From contig OX422189.1 of the NCBI GenBank assembly GCA_949130485.1, positions 3,656,720 through 3,720,719 of the forward strand: 64,000 nucleotides of DNA, written 5' to 3'. The translations under genes and the position numbers were made by a program. Shown piece by piece: positions 11,108 through 26,100 of the stretch (within the stretch, counting starts at the first letter, position 1; each line of letters starts with the position of its first letter). The notes under the pieces are model-generated. The model saw only the letters and a list, made by a program, of their open reading frames with translations, made no database searches and had not been told where the DNA came from. The DNA is from Agelas oroides (Eukaryota > Porifera > Demospongiae > Agelasida > Agelasidae).

Positions 11108-14100
11108 AATTCCCTAACCCCACATCACACATGCATGTAATATCAGTTAAGAGTATCAGTTCAACGTTCTCAAATATTGTCATCCTAACAGGAAGACACC
11201 ACCATTGTGGAACGCCCTGCTGGAGAGAACACATACCCTCAGCTACTTCAACAAGGTGAAGGAGAGTGGGTGCTGAGTGAAGGGGCAACTGACCCAACTT
11301 GACAACATCCAGACAGATGTCAGATTTATAATTATGGAAACCTGTTCCATCTAGAGACAAACAAGATAGAACAATTGCCTCACTGATTAAAATAGCTCAT
11401 TGTGATGGATTAAGCACAAAAGGATTGAAAAGTGCCTTCAGGCCCTCAGTGAAACCCCTTTTAGCCTTAAGGAGGTGACAAATGTGATTGAGTGTGAAGC
11501 GATGTGAAAAGAGTATGATGAAGTTGTTGAGCAGGTAAAGTGGTGTGAAAAGGTACATGGAAATGTGCCGAATCATTGTAAAATTGCCGTGGCAGTGCTA
11601 CTCATGTATATGAGGTAGCAGCGGCCTAGTGCAGCATGCAACTGCATCTTGGCGGAGTACAGGTGTGCACGACTTGTGCTGAGTGAGGGGAAGAGTGGCA
11701 GGATGTCTTTGTGCTTTCTGTCAGAAAAGCACAAGACTGGCATTAAGGGTCCGGCATGGCTGATGGTTACATCCAGAGATTTACCCAGGCTGCAAAGCTA
11801 TGGAGACTTCATGAGGCCTGTGACTGACCCTGAGAGCAGACTCGATAAACAACTCATTTTGGCAGGGCCAAAAGAATTAGCAAACAACATTCACGCATTG
11901 ATACAGGCAATGGCCTAAAGTAATGGTTTCACATATCATCTGCGACAAAGGTTTGAAACATTGGATCAACCACAGTGAGGCTGCAATATGGAGGTACTGA
12001 TACAAACCTGGTGTTGCAACAGCTCTCACACTCAGCACTTACACAAGTCCATAATGACAAAGGTATCATGGGCCCAGTGCATGCTGTAACAGCATTTTGC
12101 TTTGCGTGGGGGAAATAAAGACCATCAAGAACAGCAAGGCAAAAAGATAAGGGACAGAAACACAAAGTTGAGAAGTTGATCGACACCCAAAGGTGAGGTG
12201 TTGAAGTGCAAGAGAATAAAATTCACCGTAGCTGAGGAGGAGGAGATCAATAACTACTCTGGTGCAGAGATTGCTGTTACATAAACTCACACACTTTTTC
12301 ATGCCAGGACTTTGAACGGGACTAGACTAAGGCAGGACAGTGTTAAAAACATAATAAAGTTCCCATAACTAAAACATCAATGTACATATCACTCATTATA
12401 ACCATTATAATGGAGCCTAGCTTCTTCATGCATTAAGGCCTCATACAGAGAGAAAACACAGTTGTTAAAGTGCACTTGCAGTATAACATTTCTTCAAGTT
12501 AAAATGCTACAGCAACTTGTGCAAAACATCTGTTCAAGATCACCTTTGTACGCAAATATCCACAAACCTCACAAATGGGAGAAGAAACTTTCTCCCTGAG
12601 CAGTGCCTGGAACAAGTCCACAAAAAATGTAAATGACATTTCTGTTCCTAGAAACTGGAACTACGTACAGCAGACTCAATTGCCCTTCACTTTCCTTGGT
12701 TCAGACAGGGACTACATTGATTGAATCTATCACTTTCTGAACCAGACACAAGATTTAAGATCTTTTCTTGCAGTTCTTTCTCTCCCAGCCATAGGCAGTT
12801 TCTTACAAGCAATGCAATAAACAAGAATTGAGTTTATCAAAGAATTCACCTGTAAACAGCACTAAGGTAACTCTAGTATTGTTCTGGCAACAGTGGATGC
12901 CGGGGTTACTATTAAAAATCACTTATAGGCATTAAATGGGGCCTTTTTTTTGGTGTGCGTTATGTGTGGGCAAAATGGGAGTCCAACTGGTAATTTTGCA
13001 GATCTCTTACAGTGGCTACCAGACACATAGCTGTTTCAAAAGCTGTACTTAGGATGATGACACTTGACCAATCTAATTCATTTGCCATGTGATCACGTGT
13101 GCTCTTTTCTGATAACTGATGATAAGTTCGCCAAAACATGTTCACATACCTATTTCTAGCTATTCATTGTGGTCCTACATGCAGCTTCTTTAAAAAGAAC
13201 TGAGAACACTTCAAACAATCATTGAGCATCATTAGTTCAGAGTTCAATCTGTGGAACCATGAAATGTATTTTGGGTGAATTTATCTTTGCTTTTTCAGTG
13301 CTGATACCTAATTGCCTAAAACAGTTCACATTGACCTAATGACTGACTGATCTATAGCAGGCAACCTGTAGTTACCTATTTTCTTCTCTATTTTACAGCG
13401 ACATGCCATGAAAGTTTCAACTGAGCTGAAAGAAAAATGAAGAATGAAAGAAGTATGGTGGCATGACTTCACTCCTATGGTGGCATGACTTCACTCCCAG
13501 TTGTTGTGTTCCCAGTACACAACAAAGATGATGGCCTGTGTTATTGCCACGGGCACACTTCACTGCTGCACGCTCCTGTCTCAACCTTGCATGAGTGCTC
13601 TCCACACCCAAGTGACAGTCTTCCAACCATTTGCAAGTGGCTGGATGGATGCCACTGTAGGCAAGAAGTAAAAGAATGTTCAAGCATGAGTTGTAAATGG
13701 ATTTTGCCAAGATGTAGCTAAAGGAAACTGCTAAGACAAGTTGGAGACCATGAAAGAAAACACTTCCCTGCTAAACAGAAAGCAAAACAGAAAACAGAAA
13801 AGTACTACCTGAGTTGCTTCAGTGTAACATTTTTGTGCACTTTTAAATAGTTTGAAAGATGTTTCATGCATGCTTAATGAAGTAACTAAAAATGCCAGCT
13901 CTAAAAGAAAAGTACATCACATCATCCATGGCAATGCTCTTCACCAGTACTGCTGAAAGAGTAGGTTATAGAAAAATGCCATCAAGTGTTCATTTACAAT
14001 AGGTGATACGTAAGTCTTGTTCACAAGCCCCTCCACTAACGGCCTCCATCAATGGAAGTGTCCACTTTTTGCCATCATCCTCGTACTAAACCTTGCAAAT

Positions 14101-17100
14101 GTCCCCCTCCCCCCTCTAGCTACCAGGAGAAAAGTACTACATAGATACTCACACTTTCCTGACTTTCCAACTGCCAAACGACCATCTCCATACCTGAACT
14201 GCATTAGGTCAGCCACACTGTTACAACTCTTTGCACATACTACTCAATACTTTCTCCATCTATAATTAGACTATGGAATACATTACCTTTAAACGTATGT
14301 ACCACCATTCACTGTACTTTTTAAGTGCTAACAGTAAGCAAGAAGCTTTCAAATGACTGTTAGTATGTCTCATCCAGTTAAGATTGAAGGGTTTAAAAAG
14401 ATTTTGACAGAACTGTCATGCAAAAACTTGACTTGTATTTCGTTGTACCTATATAAGGACATATTCGATAATTGCCATCAAGCACTATGACACGTCACGT
14501 TTTTTGATAAAACACTGTACAACATAAGGAGAAGCACAAGTTATCTTCACGTCTTTATATTCACTTTCTTCCACCACATGCAAATGGAGCAGCATATGAC
14601 TGTTCTCTCCTATAGACATTCTTCCCCTATTCCTCACACTTTCAATTATTGTGCGTGTAACTCTAACTTCACGATCCTCCAAGATGAACCTAGGGATGCC
14701 ATCCCATTTCTCAAATTTGTCACGAACCTTTTCTTCACTTAAATTAAAAGAGCACTGTTGCACTAGAAAGACATTCTTTATGATGTACGAGACGTTTCGC
14801 TTGAGAAAAGAGGTCACAATAGTTTGCAATTTTACAGCTGATGATATTCAGTTTGTAGGTCATCCATCTGGAGAAATTAAAAGCTTTGAAAGTTATGGTA
14901 CGATTGAATCAAGTTTGAAAGGAGCTGATCATGCAGGCTGTTCATCTATTTGATGCTAGCTCACATTCAAGTAAAAGACCAGTCACTGGGATGGGCACAG
15001 TAAAGGTCAAAAATATTGTCTTTTCAAGTCCAGAGAAAAAAAATTATCATCAGTTTGCTAAAGATGCTAATCCAGTTACACTTTTCATGCCAAACGTGGG
15101 AATTGGATTAGTTGCTTGAGTGCAGGGTTACCAAGTATGAGAATGTTCCGTGCACAATAGCACCCATGAATCAATTCCAAACTTTTTCGAACCACTTTTG
15201 AACAGAGGGAACCAGGCCTTTGGGAGAATTGCCAATGAGTTCGGTGTGGTTCAATAAATTCGAACCTTTTCAAACCACTTTTGAACTTGGGAAACAAAGT
15301 GTTGGGTAGAATTTTAACTGAGTTCAACACCTCCGTACTTGTTTGAGCCACTGTTGTACGCAGAGAACCAGGTGTTGGGGAGAAATTCAAATGAGTTCGG
15401 TGTAGTTCAATGCTTCCGAACCTGTTTGAATCGCTGTTGTACGCAGAGAACCAGCTAGGCCTTGACGAGAGTTTGCAATGAGTTCGGTGTAGTTCAATAA
15501 ATCCGAACCTTTCCGAACCTTTTCAAACCACTTTTGAACGCAGGGAACCAGGCCTTGGGGAGAGTTTCCAATGAGTTTGGTGTGGTTCAATATTTCCGAA
15601 AAGGTTCGGATTTGGATCTCTCGCAGAAGATCAACAATAAGATGTCATGACTTGTATACCGTATGGTTGGTAATTTTCGCGAGTCAAGAGCCATTTGCGA
15701 AAATTAAAACCGCAAAAAATTCGTTGTCCACGTGCAAAGCGAGCGAATTGCTTTTCAATCTGGCCTACTTCAAACTATCTAGCCATTCCAACTCCAATAG
15801 AAGCCTGTCAGCTTGACGGCTATCGTTCAAGCCATTCAGGAAATCGAAGTGCTATGTAAGCAAGAAGCACGAACCAGACGGCAGCGCTAGGCCGAGAGCA
15901 GAAGCAATCGTTTCTACGAACGTCCTGGGTACAAGGCTACTTTTCTCGCCATACTGAAACGAAGAGCTGAGATTCCCATCTCTCTCTGTAGACAATTGTT
16001 TAGCCAGTAATATTATCTAACCAATCAACCTGTAACAAACTGTCCCATCAAAACACACTACAGTGGAGCCTCAGTTATTCAAGCTAGTGTACATTCAACT
16101 GAATCGTCAATGACCACATGCCAGATCATGCGAGGCATTGTTGTACATGTGGTACATGTGGTACATGTGTACCACAAATATGGCTAAAGGCAGCTGTGGT
16201 ACTAAACGAAAATGAAAGGTGTTCTCAATCAAACACAACCTTGAAATTCGCCAAAAACTGAACAGTGGAGCATTACAGCTCTCTCAACGGAGGTAGAGAT
16301 TGGAAATTTTTAAGTTGTGATATCAAGTGTAACAAGAAGAAGCTAGTATGTTTTGCCACTTAGATGGGTAGTACTGAAGGAGAAAAACCATGAAGCTGGC
16401 TAGTTATACATGACTAGATGATGCACTTGTGGCTAGCACAGAAATAATCTCAAGACATGCCAATATTTGAGCCAATTCTGATGGCAAAGACTTTGGAGTT
16501 AAAGTAAGAAGATCAATCTGAGAAATGAGCAATTTAAGGCAAACGCCAGGTTACTAAACAATTACTAATCATGGCATGGTATCTGCCAGCTTGCCATTAA
16601 ACGATGAGTGTTGATAACAACTCGTTTAAGTTGACACTTGCTCAGCTTATTGAAAGACTTGTATAACTGTGAGGAAACATGCAGGTCTTTACTGGAAGGC
16701 TTTTCCCAAAACTATCACCTCAGGGAAAAATAGAGCACCTAGACACGCACAAGCTCAGTAAGAAAAGGGTGACAACTCCAGTCTGTGTTAATGGAACCAC
16801 TGAATACAAATTGCACTTGATTATGATTGGTAAGGCAATGAATCCTCAAGCCTTCAAGAAGATTGTCACAAAAGTTGCAATACACGGTTACAAGGTAGTC
16901 CCAAAAACCAAACATCAACCTCACATTCTTCGTGCCTGTGGCAAAATCACACACCTTTTAGCCAACCTTTAGGGTGACCACACATTCGTTTGAGTTGACT
17001 GTTTTAGTACAGTGTATGCAGTGTTAAATAATTGTCATGTGTACTGGGAATGGGCAATGGAGTACGTAGCTGACAGCACCATCAAGGGGTATTACGCTAG

Positions 17101-20100
17101 TAGCGCTGTATACTAACATTTGCGACTGGGGTCACAATTGTGACTGCAGTCAAAAAATTATTAAGAGACCATTGAATGTTGCAAATAGCCATTAATTTGA
17201 TCACATGTATAGTCTCAAACATTGGCTGTCCAACATGCCATACAGTTTACCACGTGGTGATGTGTCAGTGCACAGCAAGGAGCAGATTGCAGCATTGCTG
17301 TGTACCAAGCACAAGAAAACCTTTGACTTTCCTGCAGTGCAAACCCAAAACAAAGAGAGTGGCTGGGGAGCATTTGCTATAGCTTTTGCAACCTCCCGTG
17401 CACTGGTGACTCTCCAGCAACAATAACATACCACCAGCAAACATCAAATTGGAGTGTCATGAAAAACAATGACACCATTGAACAAGAGGCCTATACAAGA
17501 CTACAGTGAGCAGGTCAAAGTCTCCCTGCACAAAATAACAGTAGTATGATAAAATGTAAAGGGTGCCATGAGTGGTACTAAGATCTGTGTGTGGCCATTT
17601 CGTACTGACTAACAAAACAGTGGCTCTGCCCTTGTTGTCTGTTAATAAAGTGACATTTTATTTTAACTTGAGTTTGTAGTTATAGCCATTACTTACTTCA
17701 TGTATGGTTCAGATATTGACCAAAGAAAACTGATGATCTTAAATGATTCTGATGTCAATCTAGTTGATGTCCTTGACAAGAGGCAATTACATCCAGGCCA
17801 AATATCTCAGTTCGAGACATTTTGGAGCAGCTGGACATTATACTAGAACAGTATAGAGAAGCTGCAGACTATTGACAGCATGGACCTGATGCTACAAAAC
17901 TGCCTTTGGCAATATCTACTCCTGATCTTGTTCACCAAGTCAGAGAACGCCTCCCACCAAAAACTTCAGTTCCATCAGAAACTTAGGTTCCGTTTCAATT
18001 TTGGCCCTGTAACCAGTGTTACAAGTGCCATTCTGATGTGAAATAGAAGACCCACCATTGACAACTTTGAATGTTGATGCACACTACTGTACTGTACTTT
18101 CCTGACTTGAAGGAAACAGCTGTCCAATTTCATTCCCATACAGCATTATTCTTTCTTGATTACAAGATCCTCATTGGTAAGCTGGCTGTGTGTGCACGCA
18201 TTTGTGTGTGTAAACCATTTTGGTGATGATGTCCCCCCACTCTCAACATTTTATCATGATGGAGGACCTGATCATCTGCTTACATACTATTCTGTGCTAA
18301 TAAGTTACATTGTACATATATATGTATTTTCCGATGGCTTGACCTAGACTACTTGATTGTAGTTCAAACTGCTCCCAACAACAGTAGATGAATCCATGCA
18401 AGAGACTAATGTCTATTTCGAATCTTGGTTTATAGTGTCTCAACAACACAAGCAAAGAATTTGGCTGAGGTAGACCGGACTACCTTTAAATCAACGTCTG
18501 CGATTTGCAGTGCAGCTGAATCAAGCCCTTCTTTAAAAGTAGCTATGGTTAGGCTTCCGCATATTATGCCAGCATTAATTTGAGCATAAACGTTGCTGTC
18601 AAGCATCGAGCATAATGGTGGCATAAAACGAGCATAAAGCGAGCATTTTCGATTAGTTTACGGATACTAATTATGTGAATCACGTGAATCCACTGCGGTT
18701 GCACGCTATGCTATGGAATCGTCTGAGTCTGTTGCGAGTTTTGCCAGTGTAACCACTGTAACTGGCAGTGTCGTCGAATCTAGTTCCAGTGATTGCGAGG
18801 GATCAAGGGAAGTAGCTAACTCGCTACTGAGTAAGCTTAGAGCGCCAAAGCGATCTGATCTCACACGAAAAAGACAAAACCAGTCTATGCGTGTTGAGTC
18901 AGCTGTTATGTTACAGTACAACAAGCGTTAAGTTTTTCATGTCATTACCATTATTTTATTACTGTAAAGTCTGTAATATACCGTTCTATAAAAAGTGATT
19001 CATTCTCTTCAAAATTCTGTGTGAGCAATTGCTGGACTATAAAAGCATAATGAAAGCATAATGAGATAATTTCAAAAGCATAATTAGACCATTTCATAAG
19101 CAGTGAAGCATAGCATAAATGTGAAAATGAGGAGCATAATATGCTGACCCCTAGCTATGGTATGGTCAATAGCACCAGTAATATTATATCACTTGTAGAA
19201 AATTGATTTTGCAGGCTTTCCTTGAAGGACATTAACTTATGGATTGGAGATGCTGATACAGCTAGAAGACAAAATAGAAAGTCTTTGCAGCTTTACAGAG
19301 GTGATTGATAAATAGCTATCCATGTCCAATACAAAAAAGACTGTGGTTTCAAAAGCCAAGGATTTCGCGATGTTTGTCTAAGTTCACTGTCACTTTCATC
19401 ATCTGGTGAGTTTGTTGTTGCACTGTGTGTGGTGAATTCAGCTTTATTAAACCTTTAACTACTGAATTGTATTTTCTAGAGGTGTTGTTTAGACTAGTCA
19501 CACCTTTTTTCACCTGTATTTCCGTTTCTGCTGCGAGTTAGCCCTGGAAACTTTAACCACAGCTTCTTCCACATGTCCTTTACACGTTCATGACCTTGAC
19601 CACTCCCACTCATTAGCGAGCGTTCAATAGTCAGGGCCTTCCGACCAGAGAACACTCCTCTGGACTGAAAGCTGCCTAAAATGTCGGAAATGGAGCCCCT
19701 ACAAGGTGAAAGGAGTGTTTTCTAGGCCCGTTTGTGCAAGAAAGCAGAACAATGGCCCACCTACCCATACAGAAATAACAAGCTTGTACAAGGATGCTAC
19801 AACTTTGTCAACAAGGTTGTGACATGGATGTAACAGGGTTGTGGACATGCTTGTCACAACCATGTCACAACCATGTCACAACCTTGCCAGTACCTTGTAT
19901 ATGAAACTGTAAACAGACCTAGACAACCATGTAATAAGTATGTACAACCTTGTCACAGTGTTGTTACAAGGCTGCCGAATTTCGTTCTGACAAGGTTGTA
20001 CAACTTAAAAAATCCAATACTCTGATTGATCCAATGATCAACAATTATAGTGTTACAACACATACACATAATATGCATACTGACTCAAGTTCAGAAAGTC

Positions 20101-23100
20101 TAAGACAACAACACTAGCTGTGTTAATTAGGTTAGAATTCCATGAAGCAGCTATAATTAAGTGGTTATAACATTCTTCATCACACTTGCTGGTAAGCTGG
20201 TTTCGTTTCAGCTTGTCCATAGACCCTTAGATGGCCAACTTCTTTGACAACTCTGAAAGAAAGGATTTGGCACATGTCACCATAATGGACACTGTCCTGA
20301 AGCATGCTTGCGTATATGTAATGAGTAACGAGACTCAAACTGCATCTTTGTTGCTGTACCTTGAGTTAACTCATTGCACGCGGGAGGCCACTTTAGTGGC
20401 CCAATAATTGCCAGTTAGCCCACTCGAAGGCCACTAAAGTGGCCCGTAAAGTAGAACTCACCGTTTACCATGAAGCTAAGAAGCTTAGCAAAACTCGGGG
20501 GTAGGCCCCTTTATATTTAGTAGTAATGAGGCTAGACCACACCTTTTGGCTGACATCATCACTCTGGGAAGGCAGGAAGACATGGTGCTAGTTCAGGTGA
20601 TCGCGAGTTTAGCCGAGGTAGTCAGATATGAAGCTTTTACTCAAACATAGCAACCACTTAGATAAACTAGTCCAGCCTAGTTACACGCTATGTACACAAT
20701 TCAAGCCACTGCCCAGGGCTTGCTAGCACGCTTGTCGACTTTGACCTTCAGACCTGACAACGCTGATTATGGGCAATTTCCGCTTTGCTAAACTGAACGT
20801 GTAAATTATTTGCGTGTGCAATGAGTTAAGATAGCTAGCTAGATGTTTAGCTGATACAGAGTAGCCTCGTTTCCAGGCTAATTGCACATGTCATAACAAG
20901 AGAAAAGGAACAGCCAGCTGTGAGATAGATCACATGATGAGTAGTTCCCAAAATTGGTTCGAGCCAGTAGAGGCATGTGCCAAACGAACTTTGATTAGCC
21001 TAAGATGGTAACAGAGTGACCCACTGTATACAGCCTATATAATGATACTGTACAGGCTCATTGCTACGTCTGAATATAATAATCCACTTACATAGCCTAT
21101 ATAGGTCACGCACAATGTAGCTGGTACGACAGCTTGCAGCATATGCAATAAAAAAAATCACAATGGTAGGCAGCTGTACCTGAAACAGCAAAGATGAAAT
21201 CTTGACTTGCTCCCAGAAGCATACTCTCTTCACTAGTAGGGCAGCACTGGGCGTGTAGGCTCAAGCCATTATGAGAAAAGTATGGTGGACACTCTGTATT
21301 CTTCCAGCCACTGCACGCATACCATTTTCAAACCCGTCTTTACGCAGCTGCTTTAGTACACGGACTTTGCATGCGCATTGCGCAATTCTATTTGAAGCAC
21401 ACTCTAAGTCGGTCTGTTTACGTGGCTTGGTTCCTATCAAAATTTCACGCGTTTGTGGGACCGTGCGTTGTTTGATAAAGGCTTTTTGAAGAAACCATAA
21501 AACGTGGCTGTCAGTCTTTGTAGCCCTTGAGTAGTATGAAGCCACTGATTGACCAGGTAAACCACGTTTACTCAGCAACACAGTGCTGCAGGTGATAAAA
21601 AAACACAGGGAAGCTCGAGTACAAGACTACCAAAAAGGGAAGCTGGGTACAAGACTACCAGCCTGCTGCATGCAGCTTGATTCTCTCCCACTCCCTAAAT
21701 GTGGCAAGACAGTCTGTGTTCTGAGCATCACACAGGGCAGGCCCTTGTCATAAAAATGTTATAGTTGTAGGGAAGAGCATAACAGATAGCCACATGAATG
21801 AGCAACTCATATACTACGTGCATGCAGCATGCACGTAACATACAAAACGCATGTAGCACACAGTGTGCATGTTGCATGTCGATACTGGCCAGGAAACATG
21901 TTGCATGCCTGTTGCCAAAAATGCAACATGCATGTCACATGCAGTTACCTGGTAACAACAACAACAGCAAAAAAAAACTGGTTTTGCAGCAGTTTATCTC
22001 AAACTTGTGTAGGGTCTTGTGACAGCTTGTCACAACCTTGTACAAAGATACCAGTTTGTGACAAGGTTTTACCAGATTGTCATAACCTGGAAACAAGGTT
22101 GTTGATAGCATGTTTCTTGTATACAAGCTTGTTACAACCATGTCACATGCTTGTGCAACCTTGTCATTTTTGTATGGGTAGGGCTTTTCTACAGCCAGCT
22201 GCAACAGCCGCCATGCACTGTCACCCTCCGGGTGACATCCACCCACCTCCCCTCATCCCACCCTTTCTGCTAGCACCGAATCTATCTTCAAAACGGATTG
22301 CACCAACTGATAACATGCAGCCGAATTTCGATGACAACTATAGTCATCATTGGTAGTTAAAGGTTAAATAAATACTGTAGTAGCTAGCTTTGATCATGTT
22401 ATCCATATACAATTTCTTAATATAGTGCACACATGATTTATCAGTTGTCATTGACACCTTTTTAGTTGTATAGGATGTTAGTTTGACCCTAGTGTGTACT
22501 CTAGGTCATTAACAGGATCTATAAGCATCTAGAATATTCTACATTGTGTCTTCTTTGTACGTATATAAATGCATTTTCACCATGTAAGTCATTCTGTTCA
22601 ATCTGTCAGTTTGTACGCAAGTATATTTGTGTGATAATCAATTTGAGTGACAAGATATCACATCTGGTGACGAGACTGGGATATGGCAGGTGCAGTGTTT
22701 AGAAATTTGCAGGAATTTCAACCTGACTCAGAAACTATCACTGCTTACCTTGAACGTGCAAAAGTGTACTTCACAGTGAACGACATTGGACATTGCAGAC
22801 AAGCAAGTGGCCATACTTCTCACTGTCATTTTTGCAAAGACGTATAGTATATACCCCTATTGCGCAGTCTGACTACTCCTGCGTTATCACAGGATAAATC
22901 ATTTGACAAGTTGGTGACCATTCTCAAATCGCATTTTGAGCCCAAACCCCTCCTCATAGTGGAAAGATTACCGTCACGACCAAGCAGCAGGAGAAACGAT
23001 CGCAGAATATGGCACAGAGTTGTGGCGGCTGTCGACGCATTGCGACTTTGGAGACACCCTGAACGATGCTCTTCGCGATTGTTTGGTCTGCGGATTGCGT

Positions 23101-26100
23101 CACGAGAGCGTACAGAAGTGCCTCCTTTCTGAACCAGACCTGACATTCAAGCGAGCACTGGAAATAGCTCAGAGTCTTGAAGCCGCAGACAAGAATGCCA
23201 AAGCCCTGAAGATTATCGAACCTGCTGTCAAGAAACTTTTATTTCTGCACAGAAAAAGGCAGAAAGTACCATTTCGCCGCAGCGTGACCCGTGCTATCGA
23301 TGTGGATGAATGAATCACGATGCGAGAACTGTCGTTTTGCCGATGCCTCCTGCCACAACTGTCGAGCGAAAAAGAGCTAAAGTAGCAGTGAGTGCTGACC
23401 CGAGTCTCGGAAACCTAGCAAGGAGACATCGAACACAAAGTATACGGCCACATCAAGTACCGCCGATGACAGTGGCACCGACAAATTCCAACTTTTTACA
23501 GTTGGAGCGAAGGCCTCAAGCCCTACCACCACTGACTTGCTCGTAGATGGACAACCCCTATCGATGGAGGTTTGATACAGGAGGAGCTCTGTCACTTATA
23601 TCAGAGTGAACATACAAACAGAGGTTCTATTATAAAATTCAAATACGGTGCTGAGGACGTACACCGACGAGAGCATGACTGTGCCAGGGGAAATGCAAGT
23701 AGAAGTCCAGTATGGACAACAGTGTGAACATCTGGATCTCACAGTTGTAGCTGGAGAGGGGGCCAAGTCTACTGGGTCGGAACTGGTTGTGGCACATTCG
23801 TCTTGACTGGCAGACAATTGGAGCTGTGATGCAAGGAGAGAAGGAACTTAACCTTGAATTGTTGGAGAAACAAGACGAGCTGGGAGCAATTAACATGTTC
23901 CAAGCGAGTTTGCAAGTGCATCCAGATGCTCAACCGAAATTTTTCAAGGCCCGGCCAGTGCCCTTTGCAATCAAATCAGCCATCGAGCAGGAAGTGGATC
24001 AGTTAGAGGCCAGTGGAGCCATCGAAAAAGTCACCTGCAGTGACTGGGTGGCTCCTATTGTTCCCGTGCCAAAGAAAGATGGCAAATTTTGGATATGTGG
24101 TGACTACAAAGTTACGATCAACCAAGCCTTGGACGCCAATCAATATCCTCTTCCAAAACCAAAGGAACTTTTTGCAACCTTAGCTGGTGGAACGAAGTTC
24201 TCGAAATTGGACCTCTTGCAAGCCTACCAGCAACTCACCCTGGACAAACAATCAACCAAATACGTCACCATCAATACTCACAAGGGATTGTACTGCTAGA
24301 AACGACTACCTTTCGGAGTTGCTTCCGCACCGGCCACGTTCCAAAAACTGATGGACATGGTCCTTCAGCGAATTCCAAATGTCATTTGCTACATTGATGA
24401 CATCGTGGTGACAGGCGTAAACGATGGTGAACACCTCAGCACTCTTGCAACGGTGCTGCAGCAGTTGCAGCAGTACGGTTTCCGAATGAAGTGAACGAAA
24501 CACAAATTTCTCAAACCATCCGTCGAATACCTGGGACACCTTATAGCTGCCGAAGGCAATGCCTAGCAAAATGGAAGCAATTGTCCAAGCACCACAGCCT
24601 CGCAACCTACAGGAGCTGTGATCCTCTCTGGGTTTGTTAATTATTATGGCTAATTTATTCCCAATTTAGCCACCTTGCTACGTCCGCTCAACAGCCTCCT
24701 GCAGCATGGCCGACAGTGGAAATGGACCCATGAATGCATACAAGCATTTCAGGAAGCCAATGAGTCACTGTCCTGCTCGCAGGTGCTAGCCCATTATGAC
24801 CCCTCACTACCGATCACTACTCTCACATCCTACCTGACGGCAATGAGCGTCCAATTGCTTTTGCATCACGCACCCTCTCCTCAAGTGAGCGTAATTACAC
24901 CCAGATTGAAAAAGAGGCTCTCTCCCTCATATTTGGAGTTAAAAAGTTCCATCAATATTTGTACGGAAGAAAATTCACTCTGCATGATCAAAGATCACAA
25001 GCCACTTTTGGCAATTCTGGGTGCTAAGAAGGGCATTCCATCTTTAGCAGCAGCTCGTCTACAACTCTGGGCTGTGCTCCTGTCAGCCTACCAATATGAG
25101 ATAAAGTTGGGGAATAGCTGACGGGCTGTCACGGTTGCCATTACCAGATTCATGGAAGCGAGCATTGTGTGCTCTTCAGAACCAAGTGTTGTAATTATAT
25201 TCATGTTTTGTGGTTTGCAAAGCTGTGTGCTCTGATTTTTGCAAACCCAGGCAATTCATGGTACACATGGTTTTCAAATGCCCTTAGTGTGCTCAAGGGT
25301 GTAGGGTGAGGGAATATGGAGTATTTGATTCCAGAGGCTGCCCCTGGTGATTGGGCAATTGAAATCTTAGACTGAGTTCACAGTCGTTCTGCCAGTGACA
25401 AGTATACGGGGAATTATTGAAAAACAGGAAGTAAAAACGCAGGCGCATTCCAACGTTTAATTAACGGCACCTTGTCTTCCGGTCAAAGTCTCTTGCCAAG
25501 AAGATCGAAGATGTAGGCGCTCACTCTGCCAGCGGTTTTATAGATCAATGAGTCTACTATCGAGATCCAACGTTTCAAGTTGTAGCCTCTTACCAATTCG
25601 TGTAGGGAAGCCGTTGTACATGAACGGTTCGATCGCATTGCGTGCAAGAGGGGTGTGTTTTTTGCTGCATGTTTTCGTTCGCCCCCCCCCCCCCCCGAGC
25701 TACATGAAACAGGAACCAATCGAAAGCACTGGAATAGGGCTACAAAATATGCAAAAACTAGGCATGTACACGAACTAGGGTCTGGGATATACACGCTGGT
25801 ATGTGGACCAAAAAATTGTAAAATACTCAGTCACCATGTGGTGAGGATATGTCGGCCAACGAAGCCAGCGTTCATAAAAGCACTTGTAACGACACTCAGA
25901 GTCGCTGTGCTCTGTGCTAAGAGGGTCTGAAGGACGTGCAAAGTCATCCTGGGCAGTCGCAAAGTGATTTGCAGCAGTTATTTCTGCGGTAAGCCTCTGA
26001 GCGTCTGTAAATTACTAGTTAAGTGCGTTGAGTTAGGCTTTAAAAGAACGAAAGAATACGCCGAGTTAGGAAGCTGTAAAGCTGGGAAACATAAAGACCC

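Larger units (their letters stand above)
17760..19420 (+). pseudogene. Unnamed transposon protein, decayed and split by a hAT MITE
   Basis: Degenerate coding blocks in order: [28 protein letters not shown] then FQFWP (about 17945-18010), [21 protein letters not shown] (about 18098-18170), [16 protein letters not shown] (about 18250-18295), [14 protein letters not shown] and SIFNLGL (about 18340-18430). The frame resumes after the insertion at 18550-19161 with [12 protein letters not shown] and SKAKDFAMF (about 19165-19380). The order and spacing (PSExWxRFQFWP, YxDGGPDHRxTY, RTAPxxSWRNPVERxMSIxNLGLQ) match a multicopy transposon-encoded protein I have seen in sponges and cnidarians but cannot name. 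Many stops; not functional. Confidence 0.5.

Noticed and set aside
11649..11918. 89-codon plus-strand frame starting [15 protein letters not shown]
   Set aside because: No recognised domain, no splice context, and it lies antisense in a long intron; could not be supported.
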